NCBI RefSeq assembly: GCF_003148685.1
Contig: NZ_QGGR01000007.1
Coordinates: forward strand, 372,001-436,000
Direction: 5' to 3'
Length of the DNA stretch: 64,000 nt
Source of the DNA: Actinoplanes xinjiangensis
GTDB lineage: Bacteria; Actinomycetota; Actinomycetes; Mycobacteriales; Micromonosporaceae
How positions within the stretch are numbered: the first letter of the stretch is position 1; every line of letters starts with the position of its first letter. Positions 24,026 to 32,883 of the stretch are shown here, piece by piece. The notes under the pieces were generated by a model. It did no database searches. It worked only from the letters and a program-made list of their open reading frames with translations, and was not told the DNA's origin. The position numbers were made by a program, and so were the translations under genes.

Positions 24026-25111
24026 ATGAGCGACGTCCTGGTCGTCACGTGGGACGGCGGCGGTGCCGTCGCACCCGCACTGGGCACCGCCGGCGAACTG
24101 CGCGACCGCGGCCATCGCGTACGGGTCCTCGGTCACCCGTCGATGCGCGTGACAGTCGAGGCCCGGGGCCTGGAGTTTCACCCGTACCGGCGGGCCCGCC
24201 CCTGGCGACCGGAGGCGCGGCCGGGCACCCGCCGGGCCGAGCTGACCTTCCTGGCCACCTGTCTCGACCGAGGCGTCGGCCGGGACGTCGCCGCCCTGCT
24301 CCGCGAGCATCCGTGCGACGTCACGATCGTCGACTGCATGCTGCTGGCCGCGTTCGCCGCGGTCCGGCGTGCCGGGGTTCCGCACGTGGCGCTGGTGCAC
24401 ACGTTCTACGGATACATGCGGAACGAGTTCGGCGCCGGGACGCTAAACACCATCGCCACCCTGAAGGGCCTTCGGCCCGGCCGTCTCTGGGACCGCGCCG
24501 ACCGGGCGCTGGTCACCACCCTGCCGTCGTTGGAGCCGCTGTCACCACTGCCGGCCAACGCGCGCGTCGTCGGCCCCGTCGTGCCGCCCGCCGTCCCGGC
24601 CCGGTCCACCGGTGGGGTGCTGGTGAGTCTCAGCTCGCTGCACTATCCGGGCCAGGTCGCCACCCTGCAATCGGTGGTGGACGCGGTGGCGGATCTGCCG
24701 GTGCCGGTCGTCGTCACCACCGGCAGCGCGGTGCGGCCCGGGGAGATCCGGGCCGCCTTCCCGGTGGAGGTTCGCGGCTACGTGCCGCATGCCGAGATCA
24801 TGCCCACCGTCTCGCTGGTGGTCGGCCACGGCGGGCACGGCACCACGATGCAGGCGCTCGCCCATGACCTGCCGATGGTGATCCTGCCGGCGTTCGACCG
24901 CAGTGATCAGCGGCTGGTCGGGTCGGTTCTCCAACGTGCCGGCGCCGCCGAGGTGGTGTCCCGGAAGGCTGGGTCGGCCGTCATTCGTAGCGCGATCGAC
25001 CGCATGCTGGCGCCCGGCCCGCACCGCGGCGCCGCCGCCCGTCTGGGTGCGGAGATCCGATCCTCCGCAGGCGCCCACACCGCCGCCGACGAGGTCGAAG
25101 CCCTGCTGTGA
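24026..25111 (+). CDS. GT1-family (MGT-type) glycosyltransferase
   Basis: 361 residues with the GT-B fold of macrolide and antibiotic glycosyltransferases. The donor-binding motif VVGHGGHGTTMQALAHDLPMVILP lies near residue 270-295, with FDRSDQ after it. The N-terminal domain begins VLVVTWDGGGAVAPALGTAGELRDRGH, as usual for lipophilic acceptors. These enzymes move an activated sugar onto a small molecule, either in biosynthesis or to inactivate an antibiotic. No sugar-nucleotide or scaffold genes adjoin it, so a resistance or detoxification role is as likely as a biosynthetic one. The start is ATG 24026. Confidence 0.85.
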   Translation: MSDVLVVTWDGGGAVAPALGTAGELRDRGHRVRVLGHPSMRVTVEARGLEFHPYRRARPWRPEARPGTRRAELTFLATCLDRGVGRDVAALLREHPCDVTIVDCMLLAAFAAVRRAGVPHVALVHTFYGYMRNEFGAGTLNTIATLKGLRPGRLWDRADRALVTTLPSLEPLSPLPANARVVGPVVPPAVPARSTGGVLVSLSSLHYPGQVATLQSVVDAVADLPVPVVVTTGSAVRPGEIRAAFPVEVRGYVPHAEIMPTVSLVVGHGGHGTTMQALAHDLPMVILPAFDRSDQRLVGSVLQRAGAAEVVSRKAGSAVIRSAIDRMLAPGPHRGAAARLGAEIRSSAGAHTAADEVEALL

Positions 25112-25149
25112 CATGTGGCCCGGTCATCGGGTACGACTCGAGCCGCTCC

Positions 25150-25400
25150 TGGTCGCGCAAAAGCAGGGCCGGTCGTGGGTCAGTCGTCGGCCGGGGAGTT
25201 TGCGGCTGGAGATCCACACCGCTCCCACACCGCCGCCGTCCCCTCGACCGCGTCATCGGGCGGGACGAACCCGCGCAGTGGTCCCGGCGTAAGAGCATCC
25301 GCTCGACCACGGCTTCCTGGGTCCGGCCGTCGATCATGCTTTGGCACGTCGGTGACCCCGGCTCGGTCCTTCAGGGTCCCATCGCCCACCACGAGGGATG
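25150..25400 (-). pseudogene. Decayed PAS-domain fragment related to the sensor kinase at 29347-32841
   Basis: On the minus strand the stretch encodes MIDGRTQEAVVERMLLRRD, nearly the same as GMIEGRIQEAVVERVLVRRD in the first PAS domain of the large kinase. At base level, blocks such as CTCGACCACGGCTTCCTGG and TTGCGGCTGGAGATCCACAC are shared with 32510-32580. Between the blocks there are insertions and frame changes, and no start or kinase part remains. It is best read as a copy or remnant of that PAS-coding sequence. Confidence 0.7.
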
Positions 25401-25428
25401 CCAGGGCATGGCTGCGGCGTTCGAGCGG

Positions 25429-25467
25429 CGACAGGAGCACACGCAAGCGTTGTGCGTGCTCCTGTCG
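25429..25467. terminator. 12-bp stem hairpin CGACAGGAGCAC
   Basis: CGACAGGAGCAC pairs perfectly with GTGCTCCTGTCG across 15 bases. It follows the PAS remnant and could stop transcription from either side. Confidence 0.55.
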
Positions 25468-25483
25468 TTGCCCTGACCCGGTT

Positions 25484-25566
25484 CAACGCACACGATGCAC
25501 CGATCGTGTGCGCCTATCCGTGTCATGACGCATACCCGAGCCCACGTTCGGCGATCGTGTGCGTTG
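25484..25566. repeat. Nested inverted repeats with competing partners
   Basis: CAACGCACACGAT (25484-25496) has an exact inverted partner at 25554-25566 (13 bp). Its inner ten bases also pair with ATCGTGTGCG at 25503-25512. The two pairings exclude each other. The remaining 250 bp to the PadR gene hold no supported gene. Confidence 0.65.
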
Positions 25567-25809
25567 ATCGCCGTCGGCGGCGCTGCCGTCCCCGCCCCAC
25601 GGCCCGTCGATCATGGGCGGCTTGCGGCTGCGGCTGGCAGGCAGGCGGGTGGACGGCGACGTGGTCCGTCACCGCGAGGCTGGCGGGCAAGCTGAGGGCT
25701 TCGCGGCGCAATCCGGTGGTGGAACGACTACTGACGGACGCCGGCTTTTCGTGTGGTGCACCAGGCCGATGCCTCGGCGCCGGTGGATTACGCGTGTAGA
25801 TATCGAGTG

Positions 25810-25815
25810 TATAGT
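25810..25815 (+). promoter_or_regulatory. Leaderless -10 box of the PadR operon
   Basis: TATAGT lies seven bases before the GTG start of the PadR gene. It is flanked by a GTGTA-N8-GTGTA direct repeat that may be part of the PadR operator. Confidence 0.55.
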
Positions 25816-25822
25816 CTCGGGC

Positions 25823-26347
25823 GTGGACAACACGACGGCGCTGCTCGGCCTGCTCGGTGCTGGGGCCAGTTACGGATATGACCTGAAGAACAGCTATGAC
25901 CGCTGGTTCGGGGTGAAGAAGCCGCTGGCACTCGGGCAGGTCTACACGACGTTGGCCCGGCTGATCCGCTATGGCTGGATCGAGGCGCTTGGCGAGGAGG
26001 CCGGTGCCGGTCCGGACCGTAAGCGTTATGGGATCACCCCGGCTGGCCGGGAGCGGGTGATGGAGTGGATGTTCACGCCCGAGGTGCCCTCGGAGACAAT
26101 GCAGAGCAACCTCTTCGCCAAGACGATCATCGCGTTGCTGCTCGACGACGACGCCGGCCGGATGCTCGACCTCCAGCGGGCGCAGCACATGGCCCGGATG
26201 CGCCACGTGACAGCGGAGAAGAAGGGCGCGCCGCTGGCGACCGTCCTGGTCTGTGACCACGCGCTGTTCCATATCGAGGCGGACCTGCGCTGGATCGACC
26301 TGACCGCCGCCCGGCTGGGCCAACTGCGCGCGGAGATGACCCGATGA
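25823..26347 (+). CDS. PadR family transcriptional regulator
   Basis: 174 residues. The N-terminal winged helix reads ALLGLLGAGASYGYDLKNSYDRWFG, then LALGQVYTTLARLIRYGWIE and RYGITPAGRERV, the classic PadR pattern. A C-terminal helical region (residues about 90-170) provides dimerisation. GTG start without a ribosome site; leaderless. It overlaps the ABC ATPase gene by ATGA. PadR repressors next to ABC exporters commonly respond to the exported toxic compound, so it likely regulates this operon. Confidence 0.9.
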   Translation: MDNTTALLGLLGAGASYGYDLKNSYDRWFGVKKPLALGQVYTTLARLIRYGWIEALGEEAGAGPDRKRYGITPAGRERVMEWMFTPEVPSETMQSNLFAKTIIALLLDDDAGRMLDLQRAQHMARMRHVTAEKKGAPLATVLVCDHALFHIEADLRWIDLTAARLGQLRAEMTR

Positions 26348-27105
26348 GTGACGCGCCGCCGAGAGGCACCGCGGACGGTCAGATGGGTGACGCCCCGCCG
26401 CGACGGACGCCGGATGGAACGGTGAGTGAGGTGCCGCTGTTGCGGGCGCGGGGGCTGCGATTGGCGTTCGGGCTGACCGAGGCACTGCGCGGCGTCGATG
26501 TGGACGTGTGCGCCCGGGAGATCGTGGCCGTGACCGGCCCGTCCGGATCGGGAAAGTCGACCCTGCTGCACGTGCTGGCCGGGGTGCTCGCCCCGGACGC
26601 GGGCACCGTCGACTACGGCGGGGTGCGGGTGACCGATCTGGACGAGGAGGGGCGATCCCGGCTGCGGCTGGCGGAGTTCGGCTTCGTCTTCCAGTACGGG
26701 CAACTGCTCCCCGACCTGTCCGCGGTCGACAACGTGACGATCCCGCTGCTGCTGACCGGGATCCGGCGGCGCGAGGCGCTGCGCCGGGCGGGCGAGTGGC
26801 TGGACCGGGTCGGGGTGGGCGACTGCGCCGCCCGGCTGCCGGCGGAGATGTCCGGCGGCCAGGCCCAGCGGGTGGCGGTGGCGCGGGCCCTGGCGACCGG
26901 GCCGGCAGTGCTGTTCGCCGACGAGCCGACCGGATCGCTGGACTCGCTGGCCGCGGAGACCGTGATGCTGGCGCTCACCGGCGCGGCCCGGGAGTCCGGC
27001 GCCACGGTCGTGCTGATCACCCACGACCCGAGGACGGCGGCGTACGCGGATCGTGAACTGACCGTCCGCGACGGCCGGGTAACGTTCGGCGGGCTGGTCG
27101 GATGA
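26344..27105 (+). CDS. ABC transporter ATP-binding protein (MacB/LolD type)
   Basis: 253 residues. Walker A GPSGSGKST (near residue 60), Q-loop FVFQYGQLLPD, signature MSGGQAQRVAVARAL and Walker B VLFADEPTGSLD are all intact. The first 28 residues form a low-complexity extension before VPLLRARGLRLAFG; translation could begin at a later GTG. It forms a pair with the FtsX-like permease, overlapping it by ATGA, in a PadR-ATPase-permease operon. Transporters of this group move lipids or peptides or confer resistance to cell-envelope antibiotics. Confidence 0.92.
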   Translation: MSDAPPRGTADGQMGDAPPRRTPDGTVSEVPLLRARGLRLAFGLTEALRGVDVDVCAREIVAVTGPSGSGKSTLLHVLAGVLAPDAGTVDYGGVRVTDLDEEGRSRLRLAEFGFVFQYGQLLPDLSAVDNVTIPLLLTGIRRREALRRAGEWLDRVGVGDCAARLPAEMSGGQAQRVAVARALATGPAVLFADEPTGSLDSLAAETVMLALTGAARESGATVVLITHDPRTAAYADRELTVRDGRVTFGGLVG

Positions 27106-29297
27106 CGCTGACGAGGCTGGCCTGGCTGGTGACGGCGGGCGGCCGGGGCGCGTGGGGCCGGCTGGCGGGGATGGCCGCGGGGATCGCGGTCGGGGTCGCG
27201 TTGCTGCTGATGCTGTGCGGGGCGTACGACGGACTGGCGTCCCGTGCCGAGCGGTCCACGTGGACGTCCCCGAACCACGGCGTCGACGCCGGGCGCCTGA
27301 CCGGTCCCGCCACCGTGCCGCCGGCCGACGACGTGCTGCTGGTCTCCGTCGTGGAGGACACCTTCGCCGGACGGGCGATCACCCGGCTCGACGTGGCGTC
27401 GTCCCCCGGATCGACGGCCACCGTGCCCGGCATCGGGCGGCCACCGGCGATCGGCACCTACCACGCCTCCCCGGCCCTGGCCGCGCTCATCGACGGCCGG
27501 CCCGCCGACCAGCTGGGCGCCCGCTACGGCAGCCGGGCCGGGCTGATCGCGGACACCGCACTGGCCGGCCCGGACTCACTGGTCGTGGTGACCGGAACCG
27601 CGGTGGCCGATCTGGATCCGTCGCGGTCGAGCATCGGGTTCGGCGGCGAGCCGTACGGCGTCTGGTCGGTGACCGGGTTGCGCGGCACCGCCTTCCCGAG
27701 CACCGCCTACCGCACGGTCGCGATCATCGGAGCGATGGCGATTCTGCTTCCGGTGCTGATCCTGGTCGGTGTGGTGACCCGGCTCGGCGCCGCGGAGCGG
27801 GCCGGGCGGTTGGCGGCGCTGCGGCTGATCGGGGCGACACCCCGCCGGGTCGCGGACATCGCGGCGGTGGAGATCGGCGTGACGAGTTTCGCCGGCGCGG
27901 TCGCGGGCGTGGCCCTGGCGTGGCTGCTGGTGCCGGTGGCGGCCCGGGTCGACGTGGCCGACGGGCGGTTCTTCCCCGCCGATCTGACCGCCGGGCCGGT
28001 CACCACGGTCGCCGTAGTGCTGGGCGTGGTCGTGGTCGCCACCGCGGTGGCGTGGTGGCGGACTGCCCGGGCCGGGATCGGGCCACTCGGGGGCTCCCGA
28101 TCCCGGCCCGAGCACCGTCCGTCCGCGATCGGTGTGCTCCCGCTGCTGGTGGGCGTGATGGAGATGGTCGCCGTGACCGTTCTCGCGATCGCCGGTTCGC
28201 CCCTGCCCGGCACGGACGTCCTGTTGATCCTGGGTTTCCTGCTGGTGGCGTTCGGGCTGCTGACGTCGGGGCCGGTCCTGACCTACTGGGTGGCGGGCTT
28301 GGGCGCCGGTCGTTCCCGTACCGCGGCGGGGGTGATCGCGATGAACTGGATCCGCCGCCATCCCCGCGCCACGTTCCGGTCGGTCAGCGGTCTGGTCGCG
28401 GCGCTGTTCATGGTGTCGGTGTTCGCCGCGGCCGTCACCACGGTCCGCGACGACCGGGTGTTCGCCCCGGTCGGGGATCGCATTCCGGAGTCCGCGCTGG
28501 TCACCAATCTCGGCACCCGGCCCGGCGAGGTCGCGCGGGCGTCCGCCGAGGCGGCCCGGGTGGCCGGGACCGCCGGGGTCACGGCGGCGGTGATCGGCAG
28601 TCACCATCCGGAGGAGGGTGTGGTCTTCACCGCGGGCGACGCCGTGCGGCTCGGGCTGACGGTCCCGGACGGTGCGGGTCACGTCCGGGTCGGCAACTCC
28701 TGGTTCGAGGGCGGGCCGCTCGACGTCGCGGCCACGGCGGCGGTGGACACCACACCGGCGATCCTGCTGGTCACCACCGACGGCTCGACGGCGTCGATCG
28801 AGCGGGCCCGGACCGCGGTCCTGGTCAGCGGGCTGCGCCTGGCCCTGCCCCCGACGACTCCCGCCGAGCGGCGCGTCTCCGGCCTGCAGAGCTGGGCTGA
28901 CCGGTACGCCGGCCTGGCCGCCCTGGGCATCGTGGTGGCGACGGTGATCTCCGCGGTGTCGCTGGCCGTGTCCACGGTCGCCGCGATCCTGGACCGCAGG
29001 CGGGTGCTGGGGCTGCTCCGGCTGACGGGCATGCCGGTGTCCGCGATCCGGCGGGTGATCGTCGCCGAGGCCGCGTTGCCGCTGGCCACGGTGTTCGCCC
29101 TCTGTGTCGGGCTGGGTTTCCTGGTCGCCTGGTGCATCCTGGCCGGCCTGACCCAGGGCCGCCGGAGCGTCTCCTGGCCGGACCCGTCCTACTACGCGGC
29201 GCTGGGTACGAGTCTGCTGCTGGCCGCCGCCGCGGTGACCGCCACGTTCCGGACCGCCCGGACGAACACGGGTCTGGCTGCCACCCGCTTCGAGTGA
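27102..29297 (+). CDS. FtsX-like ABC transporter permease
   Basis: 731 residues. An N-terminal membrane helix (about 18-40), a large extracellular region, a first FtsX block with three helices (about 205-330), further helices at about 345-400, a second extracellular domain, then a final FtsX block (about 610-720, ending before TARTNTGLAATRFE). This ten-helix layout with duplicated FtsX domains is typical of actinobacterial permeases partnered with MacB-like ATPases. It functions with the preceding ATPase. Substrate unknown. Confidence 0.88.
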   Translation: MTLTRLAWLVTAGGRGAWGRLAGMAAGIAVGVALLLMLCGAYDGLASRAERSTWTSPNHGVDAGRLTGPATVPPADDVLLVSVVEDTFAGRAITRLDVASSPGSTATVPGIGRPPAIGTYHASPALAALIDGRPADQLGARYGSRAGLIADTALAGPDSLVVVTGTAVADLDPSRSSIGFGGEPYGVWSVTGLRGTAFPSTAYRTVAIIGAMAILLPVLILVGVVTRLGAAERAGRLAALRLIGATPRRVADIAAVEIGVTSFAGAVAGVALAWLLVPVAARVDVADGRFFPADLTAGPVTTVAVVLGVVVVATAVAWWRTARAGIGPLGGSRSRPEHRPSAIGVLPLLVGVMEMVAVTVLAIAGSPLPGTDVLLILGFLLVAFGLLTSGPVLTYWVAGLGAGRSRTAAGVIAMNWIRRHPRATFRSVSGLVAALFMVSVFAAAVTTVRDDRVFAPVGDRIPESALVTNLGTRPGEVARASAEAARVAGTAGVTAAVIGSHHPEEGVVFTAGDAVRLGLTVPDGAGHVRVGNSWFEGGPLDVAATAAVDTTPAILLVTTDGSTASIERARTAVLVSGLRLALPPTTPAERRVSGLQSWADRYAGLAALGIVVATVISAVSLAVSTVAAILDRRRVLGLLRLTGMPVSAIRRVIVAEAALPLATVFALCVGLGFLVAWCILAGLTQGRRSVSWPDPSYYAALGTSLLLAAAAVTATFRTARTNTGLAATRFE

Positions 29298-29346
29298 GCC
29301 GCGCCGTGTCCGCGGACGTCCGCCGGCTCGCGGAGAGCCGGTGGTG

Positions 29347-32300
29347 TCAGGAGACGGCCTCCAGGTCGAGGATGAAACGGGAACCGCCGGCCGGGTTGGG
29401 CTCGTGGTGGACGTCGCCGTGGTTGGCCCTGGCCAGGCCGCGGACGATGTAGAGGCCGAGGCCGGTGCCCTTGACGTCGGTGGCGTCCCGGTCGGCGCGG
29501 GTGAGCCGGTCGAACAGGCGGTCCCGGAAGTTCTCCGGCACGCCGGGACCACGGTCCTCGACGGTGACGTGCACCCGGCGGTCGCTGCGGGTGATCCGTA
29601 CCGCGGTGGCGCCACCGCCGTACTTGGCCGCGTTGGACAGCAGGTTCACCAGGATCTGCTGCAGGTGGCCGGGGGCGAACAGGACCGGGGCGTCGTCGCC
29701 GTGCACGGGCGGGCCGTCCGACGTGAGGAAGGACGACAGGGCGGTCTCGATCTGGGCGCGCAGCGACAGCTCCCGGCGGTCGGCGCGGATGCTGCCGGCG
29801 TCGATGGTGACCATCGCCAGCACTTCACGGACGATGTCGTCGAGCCGCGCCGCCTGCCGGCCGATCGCGTCGACGGCCCGGCCCCGGCGGCTGTCGTCGA
29901 GGCGCGCCCAATCGTCGGCGAGGATCTCCGCGTGGCCTTTGATGGTGGTGAGCGGGTTGCCGATCTCGTGCCCGAGCATCCCGATGATGTCGAGTTTCAG
30001 CTGGTTGGCCGCCTCGAGTTCGGTGTTGCGTTCGGCGAGCGCGGTGGCGGCGTTGTCGCGGGCCCGTTCCGCGGCGCGGCGGCCGCTGATGTCGGTCACC
30101 ACGCCGATCAGGTGTTTGGGCCGGCCGGTGTCGTCGCGGACCAGGGAGACGGTGGCCTCGACGTCGACCCGGTGGCCGTCGGCGTGCCACAGGCGGCCCT
30201 CCCGGGTGTATGAGTCGGCGTCCCCGGCGAACAGCCCGGCCAGCAGGTGCCGGTTCTCGGCGACCTCCTCCGGGTCGAGCAGTTCCGCCTCGGGCCGGCC
30301 GGTGAGGTGTTCGACGGTGTGGCCGAGCATCCGGGCGTAGGCGCGGTTGACCGCGGTGAGGGTGCCGTCGAGGGCGCGGATCACCTGCCCGGCGGCCGAG
30401 TTGTCGAACTGGGCGCGCAGCCGCTGCTCACTGTCGGCGAGCGCGATCTCGGCGGCGCGTGCGGCGGTCACATCGGTGTTGATCTCCAGGACCTGCACCG
30501 GTTCGTGGTGGCCGTCGGCACCCGGTTCGGGCTGGTGCAGGACCTGGCGGCTCATCACGGTGAGCAGGCGGCCGTCCGCGGTGACATGCTGGAGCCGGCC
30601 CTCCCAGCGGCCGTCGTGTTCGAGGCGTTCGCGCTGCCCGGCGGCCGTGCCGTGAGCGGGGTACACGGTGGCGAACAGACGGTCGGCGGCCCTGCCGGTG
30701 GCGGCGGTGAGCGGCCATCCGTACAACTCGGTGGCGCGGGCGTTCCACCAGCGGATCGTCCCGTCGAGGTCGCGCACGATGACGGCGGCCGGGATCAGTT
30801 CCAGCAGCCGGGCATGGCGGCGCAGTTCGGCGTCGGCGGCGCGGCGGGCGGTGATGTCCTCGATCTGGTTCACCACGTACCGGGCGTCGCCGTGCTCGTC
30901 GCGGACGACCGAGGCACGTACCGCGACCCAGATGGTGCGGCCGTCGCGGTGCCGGTAGCGGCGTTCGGCGCTGACCGTGTCGATCTCCCCGTCGCGCAGC
31001 CGGCGGATGAAGTCGGCGGTGCCGGCCACGTCGTCGGGGTGCTGGAGGTCGGCGTACGTCATCCGGCTCAGCTCCTCCGACGAGTAACCGGTGATCGCCG
31101 ACATGGCCGCGTTGGCGTGCAGGTACCGGCCCAGTTCGCCGGGTTTGAGGCTGGACAGGGTGAGCCCGACCGGGCTGTTGTCGAAGGTGAGCCGGAACCG
31201 GTTCTCGCTGACCGCCAGCTCGGCCAGTGCCCGGGCGGTGTGCGCGGCGTCGTCGGCGTGCCGCAGCGCCCCGGTGAGGGCGTCGGCCAGCAGGGTCAGC
31301 AGCTGCTCGTCACCGTCGTCGAACGCGCCGGGCCGGCCGCCAGCGACCAGCAGTGCCCCGAACACGGTCCCGGCCGGGCTGCGCAGTGGCGCCACCACCA
31401 GCGAGCGCATGCCGATCGTGCGGGACAGGGTGTGGTCGGCGCGCGGGTCGGTGGCGGTGTCGTCGCAGCGTACGGTGGTGCCGGTGGCCGTCGCGGCACC
31501 GATGACGGTGCCGGAGAGGGCGACGGCGGGCACCTCACGGCCGGCGAACGCGCCGGTGCCCGCGACCATCCGCATGGTGCGGCCGTCGGGGTCGATCAGA
31601 TGCACCGACGCGGCTTCGCCGGTCGAGATCACCTCGAGCGTACGGTCGGCGATGAGCCGTAACACCGCGTCCCGGTCGGCGGCCACCGTGGTGATCTCCC
31701 GTTGCACCCGGATCGTGGTGCGCAGCCGGTCGGTCTCGCGGGCGGCGGACTGCTCGGCGACGATCGCGTCGGTGACGTCCCGCCCGGTCACCATGATCAC
31801 CTGCTGGTCCGCGACGACCCGGCGCGACCAGTGCACCCACCGGTATCCGCCGTCCCCGGTCCGGCAGCGGAACGTGCCCTCCGCGGGGGCCGCGCCGGCC
31901 GGGGCGTCGTCCGGGTGCCGCAGCGCGGCGAGGGTCGTCCCGGTCAGTTCGTCCTCGCCCCAGCCGAGCGTCCGCTGCCAGGCCGCGTTGACGCGCAACA
32001 CCGTCCCGTCGAGATCGGTCAGGGCCAGCAGGTCCGGGCTCGCGGTGATCATCACGTCGAGCAGGTCCTGGCTGTGCCGCCCCGCGGTCACGTCGACGAT
32101 CTGCGCCAGGAACCGCACCGGCACCCCGGACTCGGCGGTCAGCACGGTGACCGTGACCAGGCAGTGGAGCACCTGCCCGTCCTTGCGCAGCAGCCGCCGC
32201 GACACCTGCCGGCCGGCCCGGGACGCCAGGTCGTCGGGTACGGCGCCGTCGGTGTCCCGGTCGCCGGGGTGGGTGACGCCCGACAGGGTCAGCCCGGCCA

Positions 32301-32841
32301 GTTCGTCGCCGGTGTACCCGAGCAGCGCGGACACCGCCGGGTTGACGCGGGTCCAGCGGCCGTCCTCGTCGAGGACCGCCATGCCGATCGGGGACGCCTC
32401 GACCAGCGACCGGAACCAGGCCTCACTGTCGGCCAGCGCCTGCCGGCTGCTGCTGTCGACGACCTCGGCGATCAGGAACGCCGCCCCGGACCGGTCGTGG
32501 GCCAGGAAGTTGCGGCTGGAGATCCACACCCGGGAGCCGTCCCGGCGCACCAGCACCCGCTCGACCACGGCTTCCTGGATCCGGCCCTCGATCATGCCCT
32601 CGAACACGTCGCCGACCCCGGCCCGGTCCTCCGGGGCGACCACGATCTGCGAGGACCGCCCGATCAGCTCCTGCCGGTCGTAGCCGAGCAGATCGCCGAA
32701 CGCCTGGTTGGCGGCGACGAACCGGCCGACCTCGCCCTCGGCCAGGGTGAGCACCACCTTCGGCACCGGGCTGGCGGTGAACGCGCCCACCAGCAGCTCC
32801 AACGGCTGGCCGTCGACGCGTTCGAGGATCCCGACATGCAC
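29347..32841 (-). CDS. Multi-PAS/GAF sensor histidine kinase
   Basis: 1164 residues, soluble, with no membrane segment. Order: PAS (about 10-130), PAS (138-260), PAS (265-380), GAF (about 395-545), PAS (555-680), PAS (685-810), PAS (812-935), HisKA with phospho-acceptor His in DIIGMLGHEIGNPLTTIKGH (about 975), and HATPase with N box NLLSNAAKYGG, DRGPGVPE and GTGLGLYIV. It should sense internal ligands, redox or light state, and phosphorylate a response regulator. None is encoded next to it. GTG start, 42 bases after the P450 stop on the same strand, so possibly co-transcribed. A decayed copy of its first PAS region lies at 25150-25400. Confidence 0.9.
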   Translation of the reverse strand: MHVGILERVDGQPLELLVGAFTASPVPKVVLTLAEGEVGRFVAANQAFGDLLGYDRQELIGRSSQIVVAPEDRAGVGDVFEGMIEGRIQEAVVERVLVRRDGSRVWISSRNFLAHDRSGAAFLIAEVVDSSSRQALADSEAWFRSLVEASPIGMAVLDEDGRWTRVNPAVSALLGYTGDELAGLTLSGVTHPGDRDTDGAVPDDLASRAGRQVSRRLLRKDGQVLHCLVTVTVLTAESGVPVRFLAQIVDVTAGRHSQDLLDVMITASPDLLALTDLDGTVLRVNAAWQRTLGWGEDELTGTTLAALRHPDDAPAGAAPAEGTFRCRTGDGGYRWVHWSRRVVADQQVIMVTGRDVTDAIVAEQSAARETDRLRTTIRVQREITTVAADRDAVLRLIADRTLEVISTGEAASVHLIDPDGRTMRMVAGTGAFAGREVPAVALSGTVIGAATATGTTVRCDDTATDPRADHTLSRTIGMRSLVVAPLRSPAGTVFGALLVAGGRPGAFDDGDEQLLTLLADALTGALRHADDAAHTARALAELAVSENRFRLTFDNSPVGLTLSSLKPGELGRYLHANAAMSAITGYSSEELSRMTYADLQHPDDVAGTADFIRRLRDGEIDTVSAERRYRHRDGRTIWVAVRASVVRDEHGDARYVVNQIEDITARRAADAELRRHARLLELIPAAVIVRDLDGTIRWWNARATELYGWPLTAATGRAADRLFATVYPAHGTAAGQRERLEHDGRWEGRLQHVTADGRLLTVMSRQVLHQPEPGADGHHEPVQVLEINTDVTAARAAEIALADSEQRLRAQFDNSAAGQVIRALDGTLTAVNRAYARMLGHTVEHLTGRPEAELLDPEEVAENRHLLAGLFAGDADSYTREGRLWHADGHRVDVEATVSLVRDDTGRPKHLIGVVTDISGRRAAERARDNAATALAERNTELEAANQLKLDIIGMLGHEIGNPLTTIKGHAEILADDWARLDDSRRGRAVDAIGRQAARLDDIVREVLAMVTIDAGSIRADRRELSLRAQIETALSSFLTSDGPPVHGDDAPVLFAPGHLQQILVNLLSNAAKYGGGATAVRITRSDRRVHVTVEDRGPGVPENFRDRLFDRLTRADRDATDVKGTGLGLYIVRGLARANHGDVHHEPNPAGGSRFILDLEAVS

Positions 32842-32883
32842 AAGCTCACGATCGGCCGGGTCGCCCGGATCGTGAGGGGCCGG

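Noticed and set aside
23273..25111. Integrated mobile element, suggested by the excisionase-like HTH protein, arrays and hairpins
   Set aside because: No integrase, transposase, att-like direct repeats or tRNA gene was found around it.
24026..25111. Glycosyltransferase as part of an antibiotic cluster
   Set aside because: No sugar-nucleotide genes or scaffold-making genes adjoin it; the NRPS-PKS cluster is 15 kb away behind unrelated operons.
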